A program made the translations under genes and the position numbers. A stretch of DNA of 64,000 bases from Brienomyrus brachyistius (lineage: Eukaryota; Chordata; Actinopteri; Osteoglossiformes; Mormyridae): the NCBI RefSeq assembly GCF_023856365.1, contig NC_064542.1, positions 9,727,363-9,791,362 on the forward strand, read 5' to 3'. The notes under the pieces were generated by a model that worked only from the letters and a program-made list of their open reading frames with translations, was not told the origin of the DNA and ran no database searches. Within the stretch, counting starts at the first letter, position 1. Each line of letters begins with the position of its first letter. Positions 50,993 through 62,304 of the stretch are shown here, in pieces.

Positions 50993-51680
50993 GGCTATAT
51001 GGCCAAAAGTATGTGGAGGCCAGCTTTTCAAACATTTCATTGCAAATCCAAGGGTATTAATATGAAGCTGGCTAACCCTTTCTTGCTATAATAGTCTGTA
51101 CTCTTCTGGGAGGGCTTTCCGTTAGATGCTGGAACATTGCTGGTGGGATTTGCTGCCATTCAGGTTGGGTATTGATGTTGGGTGACCAGGTCCCTTTCTG
51201 TGAGCTTGCATGTCCTCCCACTTTGTAACCAAACTTGCTCCCAGACATTTTGACCGTCAGTCACCTCACTTGCAGTTGACCAGGGCAGCCCTAGCAGGAC
51301 AGGTATGTGGCAAACTAATGTGTTGGAAAGCTGGTGTCCAATGATGGCGCCAAGTGGAAAGTCACTGGCCTCTTCTGCACGACCACCCATCAAGCTGCCA
51401 TAATTGGAGATTGCATGTCTGCTTATACACCTGTGTCAGCAATGGGCGTGGCTTAATTATACACCTGTGTCAGCGATGGGCGTGGCTTCATTATACACCT
51501 GTGTCAGCAATGGGCGTGGCTTAATTATACACCTGTGTCAGCGATGGGCGTGGCTTCATTATACACCTGTGTCAGCAATGGGCGTGGCTTAATTATACAC
51601 CTGTGTCAGCAATGGGCGTGGCTTATGTGGCCAATTGCTGTAATTACTAGGGGTGTCCACATACTTTTGGCCATTTAGTG
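50993..51680 (-). mobile_element. Deleted Tc1/mariner-like transposon relic (688 bp)
   Basis: Terminal inverted repeats share ATGGCCAAAAGTATGTGGA, flanked by TA at 50991-50992 and 51681-51682. The interior left part ('ctcttctgggagggctttcc') and the remnant near 51380 ('tctgcacgaccacccatc') match parts of a common fish Tc1-like element whose transposase reads right to left. Most of the transposase is deleted. The segment 51423-51626 is a tandem array grown from the sequence near the right end. Confidence 0.8.
51423..51626. repeat. 34-bp minisatellite, 6 units, inside the Tc1 relic
   Basis: The unit starts ttatacacctgtgtcagc and continues aatgggcgtggcttaa. Units start at 51423, 51457, 51491, 51525, 51559 and 51593. 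The versions 'caatg...taatt' and 'cgatg...tcatt' alternate, giving a 68-bp dimer for the first five units. The seed is the 'atacacctgtg' segment normally found once beside the right terminus of this Tc1 family. Confidence 0.9.
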
Positions 51681-51682
51681 TA

Positions 51683-53143
51683 GCTACAGGTTTAGCCAGA
51701 TGTTTCTGACCCCAGACCTGAATCCAGCTGCCATCAGAGGTCCACAAACTGTCATGGGTGTCCTGCCCAAAATTGTGCCCCTGACTCTGGTCATAAACCT
51801 GTAGATCACATACAAAGGAAAGCTACCCGGGCAGGTACTGTAATTGCAGTACAGTGTGTTTGCATTCGAGTGTCACTTTCACTTTCGTTCTGATTTCCCA
51901 GGGGAACCCTGTGATGAGACGGGCTGATGAACAATTGTCTATTGGCAATTAAAAACCTAATAAGAGTAATTGAGACCTGCTGTGCTTGGAACAGCACCCC
52001 CGATTAAGCCATCATTTCCATACCCTTTACACACACGGCAACCCTGCCGAACACCGTTGTCAATAAATGCGTTTACACTTAAACGCATTGTGGTTTTCCA
52101 TTGTGATCAAGGAGAAGAGGGAAATGTTTCAAGTGGCCCATGACACAGAAACTCACCTCGAAATCTGCTTTGTGAAAAACGATATTTTCTGAAAACCACA
52201 CCATCTGTTGGCTACTCAAGAGAATTTTTTTACAAAAATCTAACAAGAGTAGAATGACAGAAAGAGCAAAATTATATGGCAGTAGTCTTACCTCTGCTTA
52301 CTAATTACTGGAGCAACTGAGAGGACTTGAACGGCTTAAAAATAAATCTACCTTAAAAATAGATTAAATGTATCTTTCCAAAACTGTATATATATAGTAC
52401 ATAGGGAAACACAACCAACAAGTAACATGACCATGGAAAAATGGCAAAATAACACTAAAATAACAAAAACCGCCACAAACCCATAATGAACTCTGACTAC
52501 CGAATTATCCAACACCTGAATAAATCTTGAAAGGTTAATTATTCAGAAGTACCACACCAATCAATCTTTTTTTTATTTTGAAACTGAAATATACTGATTA
52601 TTGGCTTAGAAATGATTCTTTGTATACATTATATACTTTTTTGTTTATCAAGTAAAACATATGAAGGCAGAATGAAAGTGAAATAATTGGACTAACAAAA
52701 AGAAGGCAGTTGCTCCTTCCGCGAAGAAATAACATTACTGCCCTCTACTGACCGGCGTGAGACATGAAAGAAAATAAGAGTTTGGATAATGAGCAAATCT
52801 GAGGGATCCTCTGCTGAGTCAGTTTAAATATGCCTTAATATTAAGCACCAGTTAAAATCTCAGTAATGCATTCATTTATTTAAGTACACAGTAAACAAAC
52901 ACAAAGCTGGATGTTCCGTTCCTCAGAGTATCAAAACAACAATTAGTCGGCGGATTCGTGATTCAGGCAGATATAATTAATAACACAGACAAACAACCCA
53001 AGAAGTTGCCCAGAAAAAAAATAGATACATGTTTTAGAAAACAAAGTCTAGTCCGCTTCGGGCTGTCCATTGTCCTCCATGTCGCAGCCAGCAGAATTAT
53101 TTCTTCCTCTCCTAGCTGTAGAAATGTTTTACAGTGCTTTAAA
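51683..53143. other. Non-coding stretch
   Basis: AT-rich unique sequence, no supportable gene. One CTCF-like motif at 52738-52751. Confidence 0.45.
52738..52751 (-). promoter_or_regulatory. CTCF-like motif (one mismatch)
   Basis: The minus strand reads TCAGTAGAGGGCAG, which differs from CCASYAGRKGGCRS only at the first base. Same strand as the motifs at 38513 and 53568. Motif match only. Confidence 0.35.
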
Positions 53144-53403
53144 CATCCCTCCATCCATCTTCCAACCGCTTAAGCTGCACCGGGTCATGGAGAGCCGGGA
53201 ATGTGTCCCAGGACAGCAAAGAGCACAAGCTGTCAACGCTGGATGGGACTCCAGTCCATCACAGGACATACAGTCACGCACACTATGGCAAACACACTCA
53301 TACACGATTTTTAACGCAAACCAAACAACTTGCAGAGAACATGCAAAACGCACTCACACGGGTAAACGGGGTGGAAGCCCTCAGTGATTCAAGGGACCCT
53401 GGA
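53144..53403 (-). mobile_element. SINE/L2-tail element, longest minus-strand copy
   Basis: It runs from (CATC)n ('ccatccatcttccaaccgct') through 'gatgggactccagtccatca' to 'cagagaacatgcaaaac', the reverse of the GTTTGCATGTTCTC block of the SINE at 24129. 'tgattcaagggaccctgg' is near the position of the SINE's B-box side. The tRNA-like head is too decayed to call. Confidence 0.75.
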
Positions 53404-53567
53404 TAGCACAGATTATATTTTATTATATGATTATATATTTATGAGGCCCAGAGGGGTATATTGTCGGGGTGCAGAATTTGTAGCCTCGCCCCCACAAACA
53501 TACACTTAACGCAAAATTGAATTTAGAACTCATCGCTGTCCAATTCCAAACATTTTATAATGTGGTA

Positions 53568-53581
53568 CTGCCATCTTGTGG
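53568..53581 (-). promoter_or_regulatory. CTCF-like motif (one mismatch)
   Basis: The minus strand reads CCACAAGATGGCAG, one mismatch (Y to A) from CCASYAGRKGGCRS. It is 830 bp from the motif at 52738 and on the same strand. Confidence 0.4.
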
Positions 53582-54191
53582 CCGAAAGCGAGATTACAGT
53601 CGTGTGTTTAAGTTCCACCCGCGTCTGTTAATGACACTTTTAAAAATATTTACATCCACATAATTATCGCCATTTCTGTACATTTAAGGTGTGAACGCAC
53701 TTTATCAAATGTGCCATAAAGTTTATAAGAATATTAAAGTATCACAAAATATTCAAAGTGCACAACAGAGATTATAAAACGATGCTTCTATTTTTTTGGT
53801 GCTCATTAGCCTAAAAACTCGCGTACAATCTGGCTGATGGATTTCATTATTCATTTGCAAGCTTAATTTGCTGGTTTAGATATATGAAGATAGAAGTGGT
53901 TCTTCAGACGTTTTGCCCCCCCTTGCCTGCGCCATTTGCCTGCGGATGAGCAGAAAACAGCGTCTGCAAACCTCATCAATCACCGGGGGAATCTGAGCCA
54001 CCGGGATCCGGCCTCTGCTTAGGTGATCCTCGCCACGCTGACAGAGACAGACGAGCCACTCGCTTTTGTCGCCTGACCGTCCTTCAGTGATGTCGTGGTG
54101 TCGCCGGCGGGTATCTGCCGGGTCCCGGTGAAGATGGCGGGGTGACGGCTGCCTGTCCGTGCCTGTGCTGCTCCTTACATCGGCCTGAACT
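53582..54191. other. Non-coding stretch
   Basis: GC-rich around 53930-54180 ('cgtggtgtcgccggcggg'). No domain-bearing frame or repeat is recognised. Confidence 0.4.
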
Positions 54192-54381
54192 CAGGGCCGC
54201 CAGATCTCACTCATCTGACGTGACGATCACGTTGTCAGACTCTTACGGCAAATCTATATTATTTCATTATAAATCTAAAACTATTTACAAGAAAATAACA
54301 CTGTTACACGCATGTAAATGCTTGTACATGTGTGTGCAGACTTGTCTCACACCAACCAGTTGACCCAAGTTGGCAATCCTG
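54192..54381. mobile_element. hAT-like MITE, copy 1 of an adjacent pair
   Basis: The ends are CAGGGCCGCCAGATCTCA and TTGGCAATCCTG, degraded forms of CAGGGTTGCCAG/CTGGCAACCCTG. The internal blocks 'acggcaaatctatattat', 'catgtaaatgcttgtacatg' and 'gtgtgcagacttgtct' match copy 2 in the same orientation. Flanks ctgaact and ctgaatt are similar, suggesting an imperfect target duplication. Confidence 0.7.
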
Positions 54382-54469
54382 CTGAATTTAGGTTCGTTTT
54401 TATTCAGTTGCACACATAAAGTCTTAAGTCTGCTAAGAGAGCAGAATGTTGGCTTTCAGATGAAATGCA

Positions 54470-54703
54470 CAGGGTTGCCAGCTCATACGCATCTGACGCG
54501 ACGCTCACATTTTCTGAAATCTTACAGCAAATCTATATTATGCCATTATAACCCTAAAATTATCTACATCAAAAGCCTTGCAAACCCTACAGAATATTCA
54601 CAAGGTAATGGAACTCTTACATATATGTAATTGCATGTGCATGTGTGTGCAGATTTGTCTCGAAAATGTCACTCCAGCCAGCTGACCAAAACTGGCAACC
54701 CTG
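54470..54703. mobile_element. hAT-like MITE, copy 2
   Basis: Terminal inverted repeats CAGGGTTGCCAG and CTGGCAACCCTG are perfect. The interior parallels 54192-54381 ('acagcaaatctatattat', 'catgtgtgtgcagatttgtc'), with about 40 extra bp in the middle. The pair lies in direct orientation 88 bp apart. Confidence 0.8.
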
Positions 54704-54864
54704 CATGTCATTTAAGCATTTTTCAATTTCAGCAAATGAAATTTTAAATAAATGTAACTGTCTTGTTAAAAACGCTTCGGCCCTGACATGACAGGCAGCT
54801 CTTAAAAGCGAAATTCATTATGTCAGTCAGCTGATACTGTTTTTGTGAATGGGCAATGTTTCAG

Positions 54865-54867
<3 letters not shown>

Positions 54868-54905
<38 letters not shown>
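54868..54905. repeat. (GT)n microsatellite
   Basis: About 19 uninterrupted GT dinucleotides, followed by G- and C-runs to about 54970. Frames through it are artefacts. Confidence 0.95.
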
Positions 54906-54912
<7 letters not shown>

Positions 54913-54969
54913 GGGGTTTGGACGGGGGGGTGCTACTTGCCTTTCTTCTCTCCCCCCCCCTCCCCGCCA

Positions 54970-56220
54970 CCTCCTCCTGTCATGCTCAAGGTCACTGGGG
55001 CAGCTAGCAGCCCCCTATCTGCCACATGTTGTCCTGACACAGCGGAGGGTCTCGCTGGGTTAGTCCTGTCTCTGCCTTATCTCCAGCCCTGCTTTCAGAC
55101 ATTTAATGCTGTTTATTTGGTTCACCACCTTTGTATATAATCTTTGGACTGGTCATTACAAAACAGGACATTAGTGGAAGCAAATTTAATAGCACTTTAA
55201 CTTCTTACTATAAGCTGAAAATATGTGGTGAGCAGGGCTTGGCGTTGTGTAACTTCCTGTCACACACTGCTGTAGGAAAAACAACATCAAGAGATTAAGT
55301 CCTGTTACTGTCATGGTGACATGCCACCTCGACACAACTGCCACCAATTCAGTTTTATCTAATAGCTCTAGCAATCAGTCGTTAAATAAATATGATATAT
55401 TGAAACAGGAAAGAGTACTGTGCAAAGAAAATGAGTTGGAGTGTGCACAAATTGTCATGGAGTTCAATATAATTAAATTCGTATTGATCGAAAATATACA
55501 GACACGCACAAACACAAATCCATCAATGCAGTTTTTAATACAGGACTGTTTCACAGGCAGAGACAAGCAGGCAGCCTTGAAGGTCACAGGATCTATCAAC
55601 TTTGGTTTATTTCTGACTTCCTTCATCAGCGTTGGTGAAATATTCATGGTGTATTTATTGTCTGCTATCAGAAAATCTGCAGAGAGAGTAACTATGACAT
55701 TGTAACTCTCTCAGTGTTCTGTTGTGTAGTACCACGTGAAAGGTGTAGAAATATTACTACACAAAATAATTCATTCAAATTATCTTACTTTTAGTTTAGA
55801 ATATACCTGAGCAGAGTTATCTATCAATCTATCAATATTTTTTTAATTATATACCCTTTTTATTTATCGTTCATTTATTAATGAATAATGAAATTCTGTG
55901 GTGGGTTTGAATAAAATATTTAGAGAAGAATGTATGGTTGGTTATACCTTGCCTGTCCTTTGTGTGTTCAAATTCCAAAGATAAATTTTTGTAAAAATTT
56001 GTTTAAAAAAGATGTTTTAAAAAATAGTTTGAATATTTATGGAAGCATACTCTACTTAACACTGAGAAATGCCATCAGGTTGCGTGAAATCACTCTCACA
56101 CTGACAGCTCTTTGCCCAAAGTCAGCTCCCAAGCTGATAGGACAACTGGTCATTTCAAAGGAGGAACAAAATTCCGTCTTACTGAAGTGGCCAAAAATGT
56201 GCATCAGTCATAAAACAACA
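54970..56220. other. Non-coding stretch
   Basis: Frames of 130 aa (55313-55705) and 156 aa (55930-56400) are open but contain no recognised domain, and the second runs into the (CATC)n repeat. No transposon recognised apart from that edge. Confidence 0.4.
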
Positions 56221-56315
56221 AAACTCTGTCCATCCATCCATCCATCCACTCATCCATCCATTTTCTGTGCCCACTTGTTCTATACAGGGTTGTGGGGGTC
56301 TGGATCCAATCCCAG
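56221..56315 (-). mobile_element. Partial SINE/L2 tail with (CATC)n
   Basis: 'ccatccatccatccatccac' is followed by 'gttctatacagggttgtggg' and 'tccaatcccagaagctact', the beginning of the reversed tail seen at 18208. Truncated. Confidence 0.6.
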
Positions 56316-56491
56316 AAGCTACTGGTTGAAAGAACTCTGCTTGCCATTGTTTATGAGATATGAGATAGTCGAGCCATTTGTAAGCGACTGGCCAAATTAG
56401 CCAATTAAAGACATAAATGAACAAACAAACCGATGAATGAATAACATGGGCGGCTAAATCAAGCTGAGTCAGTGTGTGATGCTGGTTATGA

Positions 56492-56820
56492 TGTCATGGG
56501 TTGAGCAGACACAGGCGAAGGGAGAACAGGACACGTGCAGAGTACAAATGCTTTACTGGGCGATACAGGTGGTAGGTGAAAGGAATGAAGGAAGCACAGA
56601 GGACACAGACATTGCTGCCAACAGCGACAACGTGGGGAACCGCAGACAACAGCAGCTGCACCAACTAGCGTGACAACACACAGCAAATGCTCAAGCAGCC
56701 TGCCTGGGCCCAAGCCTTCACTTCCGAAAGGCGGGACGCAGGTGCAACACATGAGGGCAATCAAGGCAGGGCAATTACCAATTAAGGCACTACAGGGGCG
56801 CACACTAGGACGGCCTGACA
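56492..56820 (-). mobile_element. Solo LTR (329 bp), a third family
   Basis: On the minus strand it starts TGTCAGGCCGTCCTAG and ends CAACCCATGACA. The 5-bp flanks tatga and taaga match at four of five positions. An AGTAAAGCATTTG block on the minus strand is a candidate polyadenylation region. It shares little sequence with the LTRs at 8169, 14129 and 33300 beyond the TGTCA...TGACA ends. No internal region is present. Confidence 0.65.
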
Positions 56821-56864
56821 TAAGACTTACAATAAAAATCTGGTGACGCTTAACTAACGCTTTA

Positions 56865-57170
56865 TTAACTGCACCTTCATAATGCATTCATTACGCATTC
56901 ATGGAACATACAGTGCACCTTTATAATACATTCATAGAACATTCATAAGCAGCATGTAAGTATACCTAAGCATCCTAACATACCTTAACAGCTTTAATAT
57001 ACATTAATAACATTATATTATTATACGAACATAATGTCAACAATCATATAATGTTTGTTATTAATGTATACTACAGCTGTTAAAGAATGTTAGGATGTCA
57101 AGATGAACTTACAAGCTGCTTATGAATGTTATATGAATGCATTATGAATGCGTTATGAAGGTGTAGTTAA
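56865..57170. mobile_element. Hairpin MITE (306 bp)
   Basis: The left 'ttaactgcaccttcataatg' and right 'cgttatgaaggtgtagttaa' are inverted copies. The similarity continues through 'cattcattacgcattcat', and a smaller palindrome lies at 56990-57080. The whole element is one near-complete hairpin. Ends read TTAA, but a duplication was not verified. Confidence 0.8.
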
Positions 57171-57212
57171 TTTACAGCATTTGGCCGACGCCCTTAGCCA
57201 GAGCGACTTACA
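57171..57212 (+). repeat. Short dispersed fish repeat fragment
   Basis: 'tttacagcatttggccgacg' plus 'cccttagccagagcgactta' is a string I recognise from many fish non-coding loci. Here it directly abuts the MITE at 56865, so it may be part of a composite element. Family not assigned. Confidence 0.4.
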
Positions 57213-58689
57213 TAATCGCTTAGACGTCTCAGCAGTGAATACAATCTGAAAGTGAATTCAATAGATCCTGGCTAAGAAAACTCACACTTCTCTTTTGTTG
57301 CTGGCAGAATCATGGGCACAATAAGCAGCATGGATGCCCTCTTAAGTCCTGAATCTTATTGAAGGTTGTCAGGGCACACAGGAACTCGCAGCTCGTCGAA
57401 ATGCCTGACGGTGAAAGCAGAGTGTAACATCCACACACCATGTACGTATCTAAATGCCATATGAGGCAGCACTGAAACACAAGACTTATTTATTACAATA
57501 TTATTTATTACAGCGTGTAGCTTTTAAAGATTGAAGATGTTTTACTGATCGTGTGCAACAAGTGCACTGGAATGCTGTCTCATTTAGCAACACTTGCTAC
57601 AAAGAATTACTAACGATATACAAATATTAAACAAAAGACATTAGTAATGCAGTAGTGCGGTGAAAACAACACACTCAGACTGTGGAAACATGCCTTTTCA
57701 GGCTGGCCCTGTCCCTCTAAAGGTTTCTTTGGGCTGTTTTGAAACCTACACAAACAGTGACTGACTGTAGGATGGCAGTATGAAACGCTGTTATAGAATG
57801 TAAACATCCAGCCCTCTCTTTTATAGGGCAGAGCAAACAATCTATACAAACCATCAGATAGAAACATTAAACAATAATAATATCTGACCCACTTTTTTTC
57901 CCACGTATACTAACTTTCTTCACAAGTGTCTCTCAGATAAGTTGACCACAGCAGCCACATTTTAGCCGGCCCAAATTCCTGTCACTGTCTATATCCATTT
58001 ATAGGAGTTGCAAAAGGCATACATTCAACAAAGAGACACGGACACATTTCCCACTGGTCTGTGGAGATGGCCGCCTGGGTTTCTCTGCATGGAGCTGTAT
58101 ACTGCTACCAACCCCCTGCTGGAAATAAATGCTCCAGAACCACCACCCCCCCAAAGGAATCAGCCATTGTGTTGCCCATGAAGCAGGAACAGCACCAAAT
58201 AATCACCTCAATTCCTCCTGCGAAGAGGAAGGCTGCACACTGTCACTACAGCATCCATCCATCCATCCATCCATCCATCTTTGGAGGAACAAGGCAGAGG
58301 AATACCTGAACGAGGTTCTTCTCTGTCTATTTTTATGTATTAAAGGCAGATGAGGAATTAGACCATGTATACATCTTAAGCAGATGTTCCCTGCGCTTAA
58401 GGCTATTCATGTTTAGCCTTCTGCACAACAGAGGTGTCACACAGATGGGGCAGTCGGGGCAAATCAGAATCAGCCTTGAATCATTTGTTTGGCTCTGATG
58501 CTTTAATAACCCTAAACCCTGGATGTGTTGAGATCCTAACACCAGCCATGTGTCACACTATGGAAAAAAAGGTTGTGGAGAGCTGTGGATCACATTACAT
58601 AATACAAATGATTTTGTTAATGTTCCGAGTAAATTAAGAATCTAGAAATCCAAATGAAACAACGATGATAAATTAAACATATTTATGTT
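57213..58689. other. Non-coding stretch with a (CATC)n run at 58251-58282
   Basis: No supportable gene. The short (CATC)n run is followed by sequence unlike the SINE/L2 tail, so it may be a plain microsatellite or a very short truncated tail. Confidence 0.4.
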
Positions 58690-61444
58690 ACTGTCTGTTT
58701 GGGTCTTAGGCTGCGTTCTGAACGAGCCTCGAAGGAACTGAGAGAAATTGAAAAGGTGTCTTTTCTTGAAGGGGGAGGCCTGCGTTTTCCGTAATTAGTT
58801 TCCGATTTCACGCTAGATTCGCACACGAATCCGGACGCCAAAGGCACCAGGTTTCCTTTGATTGTGCAACCATGTAGTAAGTTCGGCGGTCCGATAAATA
58901 CAAAGGATCCAACCCCTCCGCAAGTTCAGTGGGATCCCAGAAAATGACGAGCAATTCGAAATGAACGAATAGCCTAATGGCCACATTAAAAACTCGTCCT
59001 GATTTCCTACCTATATACTACAGTAACACTTTTCGTGCTGCATTTAAAATGCATTTAGCCTGCTATGTTTATAAGTAAGGCCCTTAGCAATATAATTAAA
59101 ATGCCGGCTTAAAAGTTACCACTACTAACGGAACAATATTTCTAAATAAAATCCGACAGCTCCGAAGCCTGTTAACCAGTATTACCTATATTCTAATTCA
59201 GCTAAACATCATTTTAATAATGGGGTAATTTCATAAAGCAAATTGCCCTGGTAATTGACTAGTAATAACACTTCATTAGAAACGACCAGAGTCATCGCTC
59301 TTTTAATTACCCCCTTATTCCAACTGGAAAATAACTTCCCGACCCTAAATGAATTACCAGTTCTCCTTATTCGCTCCACCTCCGTCGCTTCGGGTCAATC
59401 GAGATAATTATATAGCTTCAGATATCAAGGGCCGAACTTTTTCACTTCGTTAGACCTAATTTTTTGCTTCTCTTTTTATATTGTCTATTGTGAAAAGAAA
59501 TGTAAACATTCAGCCTTTAAAGCCTTTAATTATACTAAGTTAGCGAAATGTAGCCGGACTTGCATTAACACTTATCTATTTAGGCCTATTTAGCAAAAGG
59601 TTTTCCTTGCTGTATAGCTACCTAGGTTTTAAAAGTAAACTAACAATTAACCACAATTAATTTTCGTTCTATAACATTAACACGTGGGTCGTGGCAATAA
59701 TCTTATTAACCTGTAGATTTTACCAGCAGCGTCAGAATGTGGCGCTTAGACAAATGAATCCGCATTTTAGAAATTAACTAGCTGTAGAAGATGTTAACTA
59801 GCTAAGGAGTGCATAAAATAATACTTAGCAACCTCTTTGGGGGAAAGATAGATGAAAAGTTCTTTTCAACATCAAAGTCGATGCCTGGACACAATCGAAT
59901 TTTGAATTTGGTTCATAAGAGCAGATCGCCCGGTGGAATCTGTTCATTAAACCGTGCTTAAGATATTGTTGGAATGTGTTTTTATTCTATAAATGATAGT
60001 AGTAATAATAATAAGGATTGATGAATGGGGAGGAATAGTGGATGGGTGACACTTTAGGTCAATGCGTGTGGAGCAAGTGATGCACAAAAATGAGTCGCGT
60101 GCGCAGGAACCAAGCATCTTCCAGCGAAGCCACATGGGAGACGGGGTGACCCCAGCAATGTTCCTTACACCTCCCGCGGCCCCCAGTACCACTCCCCACT
60201 CACACCCCACAGCAGATGGAAAATGTAGCTTTTCACCCCAGCCTTCAATACAGCAGGGATGCAGGCTGTCGCAACGGTGTTGGGGGGGGCAGCAATGAAA
60301 TATTCATGGAGAAATGAATGGACACCCCTGGTTGGAGAACGTGCCAGTTTATTGAAGCGCGGCAAGGCTCATTAACTCATTGACGGGAGGGCAGGTCACG
60401 CAGATTTCCTCAGCAGCGTTTCGCGTTCGCCGCCTGGCTCCGCTAGGTGTGTCCACTCTGTATGGCTGCATGCTCGCGAGACGCTGCATTCTTTTAAATT
60501 TGCGGTGACTTAAAGCTTTTTAAGTATCATAAAAATCAACACATTAAAACGGATAAGCGAAGAGCTCAAATTATAGCATTAACTGGAGTGGGGACCCAGG
60601 CTTTTAAATCTAAACAAACTTTGTTATTGTTTATTGTAAATCCATAAATGATGGTATTGATAGCTTTTTTTTATTTCTCACTTAACCAAAGAGATCTTAA
60701 ACATTTAAAAGTTTATATGAATTGCCCATTGAAACGTTCGAAAAAGGTGTTCAATAAAAGCAGATCAATTTCACGCATTTAATTTGTTTTTGCGCCACTA
60801 AAAAATAACATATACAATTAAATTAATTCACAGGATATTAATGATGAATGCTTAAAGCAGTTTGTTTTCATTTTCTTTGAAATCGGCAGTGCTGACCTCC
60901 CAGCCGGGACATTTTTCATGTTGCCCTGTGTCTTAGTTATCACGCTGCCCAGAAAGATTTTAACAATTCAAATCAATCAGAGCACAAACAAAGGGGTTTG
61001 GTCCGCACTAGCAGAATGTCCCGTGCGTATTGTAATGGCGGGGTTAAAGAAGAGCGTCTTAATTAAAATTGATGTTGTTATTGTGATGAGTGATGAACTT
61101 TTTTTATTGTAAATCCCAGCAATAAATTGTGTGAAAGTCAAACTAACTCGGGGAGCAGCATATGGGAGATGCACGCGTGTTTCAGACGATGTGGCGGCTG
61201 CCAAAGACACCAGCTGATGTGGAGGACGGGGGGGGGGCTGCTTGTGTATGCCAAGTCGCAGGTGCCTTTCTTTTGCATTATATTAAATATCGTTTCTGAG
61301 TTTCATATTTGATCCATTTTATTACGGGAATGTAGCGCTTTTGTGTCGTTATTTATTTGCTATCTGATGCTTGCGTGGTACCTGCTTCCTGGTCAGACTG
61401 AGCTATTTCCCTTAGAAAGCTTATCAGTTCTAGCTCCCTGGCGA

Positions 61445-61475
61445 CAGGTGTATCCTGCGACTTGCCTCCCACCTG
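61445..61475. promoter_or_regulatory. Pair of CAGGTG E-boxes
   Basis: CAGGTG at 61445-61450 and CACCTG (the same box inverted) at 61470-61475 lie 25 bp apart, about 1.1 kb upstream of the start codon. ATOH1 and related class II bHLH proteins bind E-boxes as heterodimers with E proteins, and ATOH1 genes are autoregulated through E-boxes. A CAGCTG at 61211-61216 adds a third site. Function is inferred only. Confidence 0.35.
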
Positions 61476-62227
61476 TTCATTTTACGACTGGTAGTAACGC
61501 CCTTTTACAGTTTATTTGAGATCAGTCTTGGGTTATATTCTACCGCTATACCAACAGGCATAGGAACAGGACTGGCTGCCAAGTCCGTTGCTTATCTGTA
61601 ACTAACTGCATATAGCATAAGCACTCAAGACTGACATACAAGCGTTTGTTCAGCTGAGGAAATGGGGGCTCTGCTTGCTAAAGGCGTGACTATACATATA
61701 CTCATTGTTATTCTTTGATTTTTAAGTTTCTCAGACAAATCAACACATTCCTTCATCGTCAGGAAATTTTTCAAATTATAGTATGCGACTGAAGTCTCCC
61801 GATGACTGTTCCTTAACACGAACAGTGTCGGTACACTTATTTATATCATCTTGGTCCAAATCAGTTAAGCCTATTTCTTATTCATTTTAAAATGCAAACT
61901 GTATATGGATCTTAAAATAGTATGATATTTGGCTTAATAGAGTTGGATAATTATAACTCATCACTTGCGTTACAATTTCTTCCACGTTAACTTTTCTGCC
62001 CTTTCTGAAAAGGCCCGCTTCACATCTGCCATTTAATTTTCCTAACGGTACCTGTTCCTATGTGAAATGTTGAATTCATAGTTTAGGAAGGTTCAAAGAA
62101 TGTTATATTTAACTGAAATCAAATTTTGATATAGGGTATTAAATTTGTTTAAACATAAGATATATAAGATATTCTAAAAATATTTAAAATAAAACATGCT
62201 TCCAATTCATCGGATATTTTACAGATT

Positions 62228-62265
62228 TATTATTATTAATTATTATTATTATTATTATTATTATT
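62228..62265. repeat. (TTA)n microsatellite
   Basis: A near-perfect TTA/ATT trinucleotide tract with one interruption, about 40-80 bp upstream of the proposed promoter elements. Confidence 0.9.
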
Positions 62266-62304
62266 TCGTTACTCTTTGGGGAATTGGGAAGTGTGTGACA
62301 TTCG

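Larger units (their letters stand above)
58690..62304. other. Repeat-poor upstream flank of the atonal gene
   Basis: Roughly 3.6 kb with almost no recognisable transposon, rich in TAAT homeodomain-like cores at 59200-59420 (for example 'ggtaattgactagtaataac' and 'cttttaattacccccttatt'). Short frames lack domains. It contains the E-box pair at 61445-61475 and a (TTA)n tract at 62228-62265. Low repeat density next to a developmental transcription factor suggests regulatory sequence, but conservation cannot be judged from one genome. Confidence 0.45.

Noticed and set aside
51423..51626. Repeated regulatory element or CRISPR-like repeat
   Set aside because: The array is confined to a Tc1 relic and derives from its terminal region, with no spacers.
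55930..56400. 156-aa open frame
   Set aside because: It runs into the (CATC)n repeat, has no recognised domain and overlaps a minus-strand frame.
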